DNA from: Siminovitchia fortis
GTDB lineage: Bacteria > Bacillota > Bacilli > Bacillales > Bacillaceae_C
DNA length: 44,747 nucleotides
Direction: 5' to 3'
Assembly: GCF_003605365.2 (NCBI RefSeq)
Contig: NZ_QYTU02000034.1
Span: 1-44,747 of the forward strand
The position numbers were made by a program, and so were the translations under genes. The notes beneath the pieces are model-generated. The model had not been told where the DNA came from, searched no databases, and saw only the letters and a list, made by a program, of their open reading frames with translations. Shown here piece after piece: positions 38,801-44,747 of this stretch. Every line of letters begins with the position of its first letter. The stretch's first letter is position 1.

Positions 38801-40964
38801 TGACAGCAACAATAATCTGATCAACAATCGTTTTTCGTCCATTACGCAAACTGTGCAGGGGATACAAGCCCAAGTCCAGGATAACAAAGGCAATATATCA
38901 ACGGTGACCCAGTTGGCCAACGCTTTGCAAACTCGGATGACTAACGCGGAGGGTAGTATCAGTACGCTCACGCAGACTGCAAGTAGTTTGCAAAGTACTA
39001 TAACGAGTGTGATAAATGATTTAGAAGGTTTGGGGAATAGTGGTGCAAATTTACTCCCAGACGGTAGTTTTGAAAATGGCGGATTCGGTTGGGGAAAAAG
39101 TAGTAGATTTTCAGTTATTTCTAGCGACAGTCATACAGGAAGTAAATGTTTAAATATAGCCAGTGGTAGTGGTGCTGCTCAAATAAAAATGATTAACACT
39201 ATTCCGGTTACTCCTGGAAATAAATATGAAATTTCCTATTGGTATAAAACCAGTTCTGATGCCAACGGAAAATCTGATAACCAAAAATTAAGGTTTGGAA
39301 GAGCAGATGGGAGCCATATTATTTCGTATGGTTGGAATGGTGCTCAAACAACGTGGAAAAAATATACTGCAATTTGGACAGCGCCAAGTGATGTAAAAGA
39401 GGTGCAAGTATCCATTATTGCGAATCATACAACAGGTTGGGTTAGATGGGATGACGTTTCAATTGTTGATGTTACTGAGAGGGAGGCAACCCAATCCCAA
39501 ATCAGCCAGCTATCGGACGCCATCAATTTACGTGTCGAGAAGAAAAAAATTATCAACGAGATCAACATCAGTACAGAGGGCATCCTGATAGCCGGACAGA
39601 AAATCCACATCACGGGGCAGACAAAAATAGACAACGGAACTATAAAAACGGCCATGATTGCGGATGCTGCCATCAACAGTGCAAAAATAGCCAATGCTGC
39701 AGTAGGCACAGCCGCCATAGCAAACGCAGCTATCACTAGGGCAAAGCTTGGTACGGCGGTAGTGGGTACTGCTCAGATTGAGGATGCGGCTATTACAGAC
39801 GCGAAAATTCACAGTCTGAGCGCTGATAAAATTAATGCTGGAGCTATTCGTGGTATCGACATCTACGGTTCAAAATTCCGTTCATCTGCAGGAACAGACT
39901 ACATGGAAATTGTCGGTGGAGAAATTAATTTAATGCTTAATAACGGGAGACGAATGTTCCTTAGCCCAACTGGTTTATATGGATACAACGCTGGCGGAGA
40001 TATCAGATTCCAGGCAGACCACGCACGAGTCACCTCATCAGCTTTTGGCACATCAAACGGTAACGTCTATCTAGCGGCGGCGGACGACACAGGCAGTGGG
40101 GTAACGGGAGAGGCGAGGGTAGTCAGATACAGCTCTCTTGGCGGTAGTGGTTCAGCAGAAGATTACCGTTATTTACCATTAAGGACTAATGCTTTAAAAG
40201 GACCACCCGGCTTAAACCTATACGTAGGGACAGACAATGAGTTCAGGATAATGTCCGAGGGGCTGACGTCTGGTGGAGTTTATAGAAACGTTCGAGCCAA
40301 CGGCATTTATGCTAACTTCATCGAAGCCCACGGAGATGCTAGTAATCCAAACATATATGTCAGGTCTTTTAATGGCGGAGAACTCAGAGTGACGGCTAAA
40401 GACAGCGTGGATAACTTTCAAAATATTCGTGCTAAATATTTTTATGGGAGTAGAGTCGTTCTTTCTGCTGACTTTACAGGTGTTAAAAATTTTCATATCC
40501 AAACAGCAGGAGATGGGGAAGTTCAAATAACTGCACGAGCAGATACATCAGCTTTCCGACCAATCCGAGCAAGCTCATTTCCTACCGGAACCTCCTTGCG
40601 AGAAAATAAAACTGATATAGAAACATTCGATGATGACGTATTATCCGTTATTAGGGATGCCAGTGCTTATTTATACAGAATTAAAGGAGATGAATATAGA
40701 GGACAGAAACAGCTAGGTCTGATGGTAGACGAGACCCCGAGGGTACTTCATGGAGAGACAGGTGACAGTATCGAAATGTACGCTTTGGGTACCTATCTAT
40801 GGAGAGGTGTACAGCAACTTGATACAAAAGTTACTGATGTTGCCGATGATGTGCAGCAACTTGTAACAAATGTTACTGACATTGCCGATGATGTGGAGTG
40901 GCTCAAAATCGAAAACCAATATCTAAAACAAAAAATTAAACAATTGGAGGATAAAGTAGCATGA
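35847..40964 (+). CDS. Tail tip / receptor-binding protein (Tal), modular
   Basis: A 1705-residue baseplate protein. The N-terminal ~395 residues match the prophage tail (gp27-like, endopeptidase-type) hub. An FN3 domain follows (about 405-500, PGTPVNVEAVG, YYRVRAVNTRG), then coiled coils, a carbohydrate-binding-like jelly roll (about 781-931), more coiled coil, a second CBM_4_9-like module (about 1064-1211), an A-(A/I)-I-x-x-A-K repeat stalk (about 1258-1328) and an S74-like intramolecular chaperone (from SLRENK, about 1582). The two sugar-binding modules are clearly more AT-rich than their surroundings. It probably recognises the host cell wall. Confidence 0.9.
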   Translation: MAELYIFSQDDVLLTTLSESAGLVSAPFKDQLNSVPDEPFSFTVEADAERAKYVKEENQVVFRDKEGDLRLYVIKEIDDVDNNDGPQTTAICEPAFMELKEHIVVDRRFVNKEAQEALNAALEGTRWTGTVEVSLGKATTNFYYISSVDAIWNILEVWGGDFKDVVTFDGNKITKREIRIKQRLGADRGARFEIDHNIEEIQRTILSYPVTALYGRGASLEIEDDEGNHTGGYTRLIDFADVEWKKSKGDPVDKPKGQKWVGDPDALLKYGRKHNGQLLHRFGVWENGDYDDPAKLLQATWDALQEAKKPEVHYKLSVDLLDKDVSLGDTARAIDRQFARPIEIQTRVIAIEYDLLDIEGTAIVEMGQFLSAHYDDVYRELDDLKKEINKPRPTKPIDNGSFPDKVPGTPVNVEAVGSFKTIQLYWDYDSAVYISHYEVYGSQVKDFVPDSQHLLWRGRTSAFVHEVDTDQVWYYRVRAVNTRGTAGGYSQQVSASTVRIISDDILFGPDIAAELRELSKTAQLLADGTIDLSMIGEDVTAEIDTAKDRAQDAVTRANQAMADAQAAIANAQSAFDEAVNAHTIADAAKQASEAAGRVAGEAHDQASTALTDAQKAMTDAQSALTGISDLQTSVNMEFQTINGQLSSKVSLTEFNGLKGTVTNHTTLIQQTQIDIKSKADKTYVDTIKGTVDSHSTLIQQNAEEIRSKASQSSVNTLSGKVETHESLISQNAREIASKISTVDANAKFATQSQLTQTAGSLTSQITAVQTNLDNLEIGGRNLLLNSAFFSGNYSNWSNIGSPSTRTVVDISDLTGFPKAFKVTTSGNNQGIQQTVKVDPNEEFTLSWWARKADDNLNYIQIIYTNITTGTTSYIVAGGTHTNEWKKYSFKFKYNTSSVIIRLGCGNTTKYGTSYFTGVKLEKGNKATDWSPAPEDLVSTVQFSQLQQTVDSINGQITKKVDKTIYDAFVQQTAQSLSSKVSQGEYDSNNNLINNRFSSITQTVQGIQAQVQDNKGNISTVTQLANALQTRMTNAEGSISTLTQTASSLQSTITSVINDLEGLGNSGANLLPDGSFENGGFGWGKSSRFSVISSDSHTGSKCLNIASGSGAAQIKMINTIPVTPGNKYEISYWYKTSSDANGKSDNQKLRFGRADGSHIISYGWNGAQTTWKKYTAIWTAPSDVKEVQVSIIANHTTGWVRWDDVSIVDVTEREATQSQISQLSDAINLRVEKKKIINEINISTEGILIAGQKIHITGQTKIDNGTIKTAMIADAAINSAKIANAAVGTAAIANAAITRAKLGTAVVGTAQIEDAAITDAKIHSLSADKINAGAIRGIDIYGSKFRSSAGTDYMEIVGGEINLMLNNGRRMFLSPTGLYGYNAGGDIRFQADHARVTSSAFGTSNGNVYLAAADDTGSGVTGEARVVRYSSLGGSGSAEDYRYLPLRTNALKGPPGLNLYVGTDNEFRIMSEGLTSGGVYRNVRANGIYANFIEAHGDASNPNIYVRSFNGGELRVTAKDSVDNFQNIRAKYFYGSRVVLSADFTGVKNFHIQTAGDGEVQITARADTSAFRPIRASSFPTGTSLRENKTDIETFDDDVLSVIRDASAYLYRIKGDEYRGQKQLGLMVDETPRVLHGETGDSIEMYALGTYLWRGVQQLDTKVTDVADDVQQLVTNVTDIADDVEWLKIENQYLKQKIKQLEDKVA
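40812..40895 (+). repeat. 42-bp tandem duplication at the tail tip C-terminus
   Basis: CAGCAACTTG begins two imperfect 42-bp copies (40812-40853 and 40854-40895). They encode QQL.T.VTD.ADDV twice, lengthening the final coiled coil in phase. Confidence 0.75.
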
Positions 40965-41344
40965 AAATAGAAATCGAAAACAGCAATTTAGTCCGCGTCA
41001 TTAATTTTTTAGACAGTCTATCTTTGAAAGGAATGAAGTCCATCCATCGTACCAATCTCAGTCGTAAGCTAATGGAAAAGCTGAAAACAGTTGGTGACAA
41101 CGAAAAGCAGCTACGAGAGGAGTTGAAAGATGAACCGGAAAAACTTAAAGAAGAATTGGAGAAGTTTTTTAAAGAGAGAGTCGTCATCGATGGTGGCGAC
41201 TCTCAAACTATGTTGCAATCCGTAAAGTCTGTGATTAAAAGTTTAGTAGCAGAGGATAGCGAATATGAATTTAAGGACAATGACGCTTATGCTTTAGCTT
41301 GCTTGTACGATCAATTTGAATTAGACAAGGAGGAAACAGCATGA
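40961..41344 (+). CDS. DUF1617-family phage protein
   Basis: A 127-residue protein with the DUF1617 pattern (MKIEIENSNLVRVINFLDSL, LKGMKSIHRTNLSRKL) and a helical, Glu-rich middle. It lies after the tail tip gene, overlapping it by 4 bases, as in other Bacillus siphophages. Possibly a baseplate or upper-fibre component; the role is not established. Confidence 0.72.
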   Translation: MKIEIENSNLVRVINFLDSLSLKGMKSIHRTNLSRKLMEKLKTVGDNEKQLREELKDEPEKLKEELEKFFKERVVIDGGDSQTMLQSVKSVIKSLVAEDSEYEFKDNDAYALACLYDQFELDKEETA

Positions 41345-41568
41345 AAATTGAAGTGACCAATATCAATGTAAGACGTGAGGGCGGCGAGGTAGTAGGTTTA
41401 CAGGTTTATTTTAACGGACGGTTGGGTGATCAGTCTATTAATCTAAACGGGTATATCCCGTTGGCAGAGGGAGAGTTTGAAAGCCATCTGGATATGCCGG
41501 CTATTGAAACTGCCGTCCGTCAGAAAGTTGTAGATAGAATTTTGAGCGGAGAGAGTCCTACTGAGTAG
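41341..41568 (+). CDS. Hypothetical protein, 75 aa
   Basis: Coupled by an ATGA overlap to the DUF1617 gene. A small beta-rich protein (MKIEVTNINVRREGGEVVGL, INLNGYIPLAEGEFESH). Similar genes are found between tail tip and lysis genes. Its stop lies inside a terminator. Confidence 0.62.
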   Translation: MKIEVTNINVRREGGEVVGLQVYFNGRLGDQSINLNGYIPLAEGEFESHLDMPAIETAVRQKVVDRILSGESPTE

Positions 41569-41583
41569 GGCTTTCTTTTTTTA
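41554..41583 (+). terminator. Terminator at the end of the tail operon
   Basis: AGTCCTA and TAGGGCT pair (one G-T) around a 5-base loop, followed by a T-rich run. The stem overlaps the end of the preceding gene. Confidence 0.75.
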
Positions 41584-41606
41584 TAGGGAGAAAGGGGGCA
41601 GATCAA

Positions 41607-41909
41607 TTGGAGGCTGATGGCATGGATGTTTGGAAAAATCGAGTGCAGGACGATATTAGCGAGCTGAAAAACAATCAGGCGCAAATCAGGAACGAGCAAA
41701 TCAACATGAAAAGCGATATTGCTGATTTAAGGATGAATGACCGGTTGCAAGATCAAGAAATCAAAACATTGAAGGATGCTCTTTTTGAGATTAAAGATGA
41801 TACCAACTGGATTCGCCGGAAGATAACGGGGGCGATCATTACAGCTGCCGTTACTGCGGTTGTGGCCGGGATTATTGGTGTGGCAATTACGAAAATATAC
41901 GGAGGGTGA
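41607..41909 (+). CDS. xhlA: XhlA-like hemolysin / lysis accessory protein
   Basis: A 100-residue membrane protein of the XhlA family: an N-terminal coiled coil (VWKNRVQDDISELKNNQAQI, with DQEIKTLKDALFEIKDDTNW) and a C-terminal membrane segment (IITAAVTAVVAGIIGVAI). It works with the holin to release the endolysin. The TTG start follows AAAGGGGG. Confidence 0.88.
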   Translation: MEADGMDVWKNRVQDDISELKNNQAQIRNEQINMKSDIADLRMNDRLQDQEIKTLKDALFEIKDDTNWIRRKITGAIITAAVTAVVAGIIGVAITKIYGG

Positions 41910-41913
41910 TTTT

Positions 41914-42135
41914 ATGGATAGGTCAAGTGTAGCAAGATTTGTTGTATTGGTGGTAGCGGTGATTAATGCCGTATTAAACTTGGTTGGCTATCAGACTATT
42001 CCTGACGATTTTGTCAATGATTTAGTGGCTGTCGTGTCCGGCGCTTGGTTCATTTGGGCAGCTTGGAAAAACAATTATTTGTCCAAAAAGGGGCAGAAAC
42101 AAAAGGAGCAATTGAAACGAGCGGGGCTTGATTAA
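41914..42135 (+). CDS. Phage holin, SPP1 family
   Basis: A 73-residue holin with two membrane segments (ARFVVLVVAVINAVLNLVGY and LVAVVSGAWFIWAAWKN) and a charged tail (KKGQKQKEQLKRAGLD), the layout of SPP1-type holins. GGAGGGTGA sets the ATG at 41914. Holins time lysis by forming membrane lesions. Confidence 0.9.
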   Translation: MDRSSVARFVVLVVAVINAVLNLVGYQTIPDDFVNDLVAVVSGAWFIWAAWKNNYLSKKGQKQKEQLKRAGLD

Positions 42136-42150
42136 GCCTTGCTTTTTATT
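42121..42150 (+). terminator. Attenuator-like terminator between holin and endolysin
   Basis: GCGGGGCTT and AAGCCTTGC pair over 9 positions (two G-T) with a GATT loop that holds the holin stop codon, followed by a T-rich run. Partial termination may limit endolysin transcripts. Confidence 0.7.
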
Positions 42151-42171
42151 TTTATAAAGGAGAGGATATAA

Positions 42172-43134
42172 GTGAGTAGAGTATCACTTCAAACGTTAAT
42201 CGATAGATCAACCAAAAATATGGGCCTCGTTCATCCCGTCGTAAAAGAAACAATTCTGGAGGTAATCAAGCGGGCCTACAAAGAGGGAATCAATGTGCAG
42301 ATTTCCAGCGGTTACCGGTCCAATGCGGAACAGCAGCGCCTGTATAATCAAGGGCGCACCACTCCCGGTAAAATCGTTACCAATGCGAGGCCTGGTCAAT
42401 CCATGCATAATTACGGCCTGGCCGTTGATTATTTCTTAACCAATAAGGACGGTACAAAAGCTCTGTGGACCGTCAATGCAGACTGGCGACGTGTTGCGGC
42501 TATTGCCAAATCTCTCGGCTTTGAGTGGGGCGGAGACTGGCGGGGATTTGTTGATTATCCGCATTTGCAGATGACCGGTGGCCTTACTTTATCACAGCTG
42601 CAGGCAGGCAGACGGCCTAATTTGGTAAGTAGGGTAGGCAAGTTATCTAATAAGCCCACAGCTGATAAAAAGCCTACTGCACCTGCCAAGAAACCAGCAC
42701 AGAGCAAACCCGCATCCACAGGCGGATCTATTGTGGATTACCTAAAGAGTATCGGCGTAGATTCCAGCAAGGAAAATCGCAAAAAACTTGCCAAGGAATA
42801 CGGAGTTAGTGGTTATGACTTTTCTGCCGAAAAAAACTTGGAGCTATTAAACAAGATGAAAGCAGGAAAGAAAGCTGTAAAACCTGCCGCAAAGCCGAAA
42901 CCGCAAGCAAAAGGTACCGTACATCTGCCCGCATCAGCAAAGACTTGGCGGACATATAAACTTAACGTAAAGCCAGTCAAAGCAAATAGCGATTGGAGCT
43001 TGACGCCTTCCCGGTATGGCGGTTTGACATATGATGTCTTGGACAGACCATATCCAAATGTGGTAACGATCATGACCGGACGGGGCAAACGAAATATTTA
43101 TGTTGGGCCAGAGACTGGCGCGGTGATTAAATAA
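42172..43134 (+). CDS. Endolysin, M15 (VanY/CwlK-like) L-Ala-D-Glu peptidase
   Basis: A 320-residue peptidoglycan peptidase for host lysis. The M15 domain spans about 1-150: SSGYRSNAEQQRLYNQGR, SMHNYGLAVDYF (zinc His and Asp) and WRGFVDYPHLQM (zinc His). A Lys/Pro/Ala linker (about 160-180) leads to a wall-associated helical repeat (SIVDYLKSIGVDSSKENRKK), a second linker and a C-terminal SH3-like binding domain (about 250-320). GTG start behind AAAGGAGAGG. Confidence 0.94.
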   Translation: MSRVSLQTLIDRSTKNMGLVHPVVKETILEVIKRAYKEGINVQISSGYRSNAEQQRLYNQGRTTPGKIVTNARPGQSMHNYGLAVDYFLTNKDGTKALWTVNADWRRVAAIAKSLGFEWGGDWRGFVDYPHLQMTGGLTLSQLQAGRRPNLVSRVGKLSNKPTADKKPTAPAKKPAQSKPASTGGSIVDYLKSIGVDSSKENRKKLAKEYGVSGYDFSAEKNLELLNKMKAGKKAVKPAAKPKPQAKGTVHLPASAKTWRTYKLNVKPVKANSDWSLTPSRYGGLTYDVLDRPYPNVVTIMTGRGKRNIYVGPETGAVIK

Positions 43135-43158
43135 AAAACGGCCCGGCGCTGACCGGGC
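43132..43158 (-). terminator. Terminator of the minus-strand accessory operon
   Basis: GCCCGG and CCGGGC form a GC stem at 43141-43158 around a 6-base loop. On the minus strand it is followed by TTTTTT, a good intrinsic terminator. In the plus direction only a weak T-run follows, so it ends endolysin transcripts less well. Confidence 0.75.
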
Positions 43159-43271
43159 TATTCTTCCAAAACTCTTATGCTGCTGCCCCCACACTTAGGG
43201 CATTCCAGGATAGCTGACTCTTCATCCTCAATCATTTTTTCGCCACACGACAGGCACTGTACCAAGGCCAT
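43158..43271 (-). CDS. Zinc-ribbon protein, 37 aa
   Basis: Starts at an ATG overlapping the stop of the Cas8c-like gene (TGATG), so translation is coupled. Two pairs of Cys, CLSC (6-9) and CPKC (24-27), form a small zinc ribbon. The acidic middle (IEDEESAILE) resembles rubredoxin or ribbon-type partners. It is the last gene of the accessory operon. Function unknown. Confidence 0.65.
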   Translation of the reverse strand: MALVQCLSCGEKMIEDEESAILECPKCGGSSIRVLEE

Positions 43272-43969
43272 CAGATCACCTCATATCCTACTGTTTCAAA
43301 TTCGCCTTCCACTTCTTCCGTGATCGGCGTGATTTCATATCTTTCCTCGCTTGCTTCCATTTTATCTTCTCCCACACACTCCCAGCAATCCGTATGTTTC
43401 TCGCCGTTCCAGCCGTTCAGAGCGTATACCTTGCCGTCAATTTCAACCAGTTCGATATCCTTGTCAGCCCACCAAGTTCCGACCGTTTTAAAGTTTGTCA
43501 TTTTTCTTCTTCCTCTCTGTTTTGGATTTTCTTGATTCTTTAATACGGCCCATGTTTTTCCGATTTTTTTTGCCTGCACATTGCCATCCCTGCAAAGCTT
43601 CTTGACATGATCGGGGGAGAGGCCCCACATGTCCGCAGCTTCCTGGACACTGATTATATTGTTTAGTTCATTGCCTTGCTTGTAATAGCCGATCAGGTAC
43701 TCTCTACCCAAAGGCTTATCATTAAACTCTGACGCGCTCATTTCCGATAAGATTTCATCAAACAGGCCCATTAATTGTGATTCTGTTTCGCCAAATTTAT
43801 GGCTGTATTCCATCAGTTCGGTGTGGATTTTCGTAAAAACTTTCATTGGCTCTTGACTGTATTTTTTCCAGTTGATTTCAGATATGGTTGGTTTCCCTTC
43901 TTCAAAAACTCTTTCCCCGATAACCCTTGCAACTGCCAACAATTGGCCGAACTTCATTTCTCTATTCAT
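43271..43969 (-). CDS. Cas8c C-terminal (Cas11c-like) domain fused to HTH
   Basis: A 232-residue protein. Residues 5-100 follow the pattern of the C-terminal part of type I-C Cas8c/Csd1: FGQLLAVARVIGERVF, then EPMKVFTKIHTELMEYSHKF, and LFDEILSEM with LGREYLIGYYKQGN, like the family's LGYYHQR end. In I-C systems this part is also made alone as the small subunit Cas11c. Residues 104-150 form an excisionase-type HTH (ISVQEAADMWGLSPDHVKKL). Residues 157-232 form a beta-rich domain known from other phages. No cas operon is nearby. Possible roles: Cascade interference, or a recruited DNA-binding regulator. Confidence 0.7.
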   Translation of the reverse strand: MNREMKFGQLLAVARVIGERVFEEGKPTISEINWKKYSQEPMKVFTKIHTELMEYSHKFGETESQLMGLFDEILSEMSASEFNDKPLGREYLIGYYKQGNELNNIISVQEAADMWGLSPDHVKKLCRDGNVQAKKIGKTWAVLKNQENPKQRGRRKMTNFKTVGTWWADKDIELVEIDGKVYALNGWNGEKHTDCWECVGEDKMEASEERYEITPITEEVEGEFETVGYEVI

Positions 43970-43993
43970 TTTGTTTCCTCCTTTTTTATAGTG

Positions 43994-44013
43994 AGGAGGG
44001 GACGCCCCCTCCT
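43994..44013. repeat. 8-bp perfect hairpin inside the accessory operon
   Basis: AGGAGGGG and CCCCTCCT pair around a 4-base loop between the 68-aa and Cas8c-like genes. No T-run follows on the minus strand, so it may be an mRNA processing or stability site. It could also compete with the true AGGAGG site downstream. Confidence 0.5.
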
Positions 44014-44019
44014 TTATAA

Positions 44020-44226
44020 TTAAAAGTTTTCGTCAATTGCTAACCATGCTGCCCTATAGATGTTTTGTGGATTATTTTTGTCAGCGTTGTTCTCTTCCAA
44101 GATTTCAACTGCCCTGTTAATTAGACTTTCTTTGTGTCTGACAACCCAATCAGGTAGGTACCCTTCCGGGAAGCGAGTGAGCCTTTCGATTTCTTTTCTG
44201 ATTGCCGTTCTTAATTTTTCGTTCAT
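44020..44226 (-). CDS. Hypothetical protein, 68 aa, first gene of accessory operon
   Basis: Helical and mixed-charge (LRTAIRKEIERLTRFPEGYL, SLINRAVEILEENN), with no recognised domain. AAAGGAGG lies before the ATG. It is transcribed from the promoter at 44273-44301 that lies between two operators, and leads the Cas8c-like gene. A toxin, antitoxin or regulator role cannot be told from sequence. Confidence 0.6.
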   Translation of the reverse strand: MNEKLRTAIRKEIERLTRFPEGYLPDWVVRHKESLINRAVEILEENNADKNNPQNIYRAAWLAIDENF

Positions 44227-44243
44227 TTTCGTTTTCCTCCTTT

Positions 44244-44261
44244 ATAACCGCCATCGGTTAT
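44244..44261. promoter_or_regulatory. 18-bp operator O1 of the accessory operon
   Basis: ATAACCG-CCAT-CGGTTAT, a palindrome just downstream of the expected transcription start of the minus-strand operon. Same arms as O2 at 44291-44308, with the centres 47 bp apart. Different from the lysogeny operators, so a separate regulator is implied. Confidence 0.7.
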
Positions 44262-44272
44262 TTGTTATATTA

Positions 44273-44301
44273 AATATAACACGGATAGTTATAACCGTCA
44301 A
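44273..44301 (-). promoter_or_regulatory. Promoter of the minus-strand accessory operon
   Basis: On the minus strand TTGACG (complement of 44296-44301), 17 bases, TATATT (complement of 44273-44278), a near-consensus sigma-A promoter. Its -35 is the centre of operator O2, and O1 lies just past the start, so repression would be tight. Confidence 0.75.
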
Positions 44302-44308
44302 CGGTTAT
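44291..44308. promoter_or_regulatory. 18-bp operator O2 over the -35 box
   Basis: ATAACCG-TCAA-CGGTTAT, with the same arms as O1. It covers the -35 of the accessory promoter. Confidence 0.7.
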
Positions 44309-44359
44309 TATAAACTTTTTTCACTTATTCGTTCGACAAAATACGACAATTTTTACCAC

Positions 44360-44408
44360 TTGCATATCAAACATTTGTTCGCATATAATAAACACAAACA
44401 TTCGTTCG
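44360..44408 (+). promoter_or_regulatory. LexA/DinR-controlled promoter with two SOS boxes
   Basis: TTGCAT (44360-44365), 18 bases, TATAAT (44384-44389). Two sites read on the minus strand as CGAACAAATGTTTG (44368-44381) and CGAACGAATGTTTG (44395-44408). Both match the Bacillus DinR consensus CGAAC-RNRY-GTTYG at every position. One lies in the spacer and one past the start, giving strong SOS control of the genes that follow. Confidence 0.85.
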
Positions 44409-44418
44409 GGGTGATGAT

Positions 44419-44634
44419 ATGAATAGTTTATTAAAACGTGCAGCAGGATCAAGGCAAAGGTTAGAAATGATCTACATAAATAAAAGTGGCCAGCTGTCTC
44501 AACGTATCATAAAAGTGATTGCTGTGACTGATTCTGCAATTAAAGCCTACTGCTATCATAAGAGACAATTCCGCACCTTTTTGTTAAGCAACATATTATC
44601 AGTAGCCCCGGCAAGGCAAAGGAGGGGAGCATAA
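44419..44634 (+). CDS. WYL-like small protein of the SOS cassette
   Basis: A 71-residue beta-rich protein (RQRLEMIYINKSGQLSQRII, IKAYCYHKRQFRTFLLSNIL) resembling a single WYL-type domain. GGGGTGAT precedes the ATG. Such genes accompany yolD and uvrX-like polymerase genes in Bacillus prophages. Its promoter carries two DinR boxes. Confidence 0.72.
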   Translation: MNSLLKRAAGSRQRLEMIYINKSGQLSQRIIKVIAVTDSAIKAYCYHKRQFRTFLLSNILSVAPARQRRGA

Positions 44635-44747
44635 ATGAGACCAAATAAGTTAACGCCGAATGAAAATCTCCGTTGGCAATCTAGTCGAATGATGCTGCCG
44701 GAACATGTGGAAAGATTACAAGAGCTTGATGTCGAAAGGGAAAAAAA
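44635..44747 (+). CDS. YolD-like protein, partial
   Basis: The start of a YolD-family gene (NENLRWQSSRMMLPEHVERL), cut by the window end. AAAGGAGGGGAGC precedes the ATG. YolD-like proteins are encoded before Y-family (UvrX/YqjW-like) polymerases, so such a polymerase gene is expected just beyond the window. Confidence 0.82.
   Translation, partial: MRPNKLTPNENLRWQSSRMMLPEHVERLQELDVEREK

Noticed and set aside
43132-44747. CRISPR array or cas operon near the Cas8c-like gene
   Set aside because: No regularly spaced direct repeats and no other cas gene are present; the domain stands alone.

Overview
This window is almost one complete temperate siphophage (prophage) genome from a low-to-medium GC Bacillaceae host. 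The Bacillus-type signals are strong AAGGAGG ribosome binding sites, many TTG and GTG starts, sigma-A-like promoters, two perfect DinR/LexA boxes and a YolD-type cassette at the right end. Packaging and morphogenesis genes are HK97-like in order, with an SPP1/PBSX-like tail and lysis module. The left end starts inside an open frame (2-103) just outside the integrase, so the bacterial junction (attL) is probably in the first ~110 bases. The right attachment site was not seen and probably lies beyond the window.

Layout. 112-2003 (minus): tyrosine integrase and LexA-like CI repressor. 2083-2143: divergent switch with 21-bp operators of the form TTCAT-N5-ATGAA. 2167-3960: Cro-like protein and a run of antirepressor-type genes. 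4047-5339: small early genes. 5326-10657: recombination and replication (Gp157, ERF annealing protein, replisome organizer, DnaB helicase, SSB), with a possible origin inside the replisome organizer gene. 10674-18743: nucleotide, nuclease and modification genes (two HNH nucleases, an Nmad1-like protein, MazG, RusA, C5 methyltransferase), ending with an Xpf-like sigma factor that probably turns on late genes. 18744-19248: a structured RNA leader, one small gene and a terminator. 19269-28801: packaging and head-tail genes. 28813-30439: a self-regulated homing endonuclease cassette. 30464-41583: tail genes. 41607-43134: lysis genes. 43158-44226 (minus): an accessory lysogenic operon. 44360 to the end: a LexA-controlled cassette.

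Two places stand out. First, the major capsid and major tail genes both end in CCC-TAA. A +1 frameshift at either site would add almost the same 21-23 residue tail, which matches strands A and B of a fibronectin type III domain. The gene after the capsid gene starts exactly at strand C of that domain and continues into a Big_2 domain. This suggests a split FN3 'tag and catcher' that lets one decoration protein dock on both capsid and tail. Each frameshift site lies at the base of a nested RNA hairpin, and the two hairpins differ by compensatory changes. Second, the minus-strand accessory operon encodes a protein whose first ~100 residues resemble the C-terminal (Cas11c-like) part of type I-C Cas8c, fused to an excisionase-type helix-turn-helix. 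No other cas gene or CRISPR array is present, and the promoter is flanked by its own pair of 18-bp operators.

All functional calls rest on reading motifs and recalled family patterns; no database search was run.
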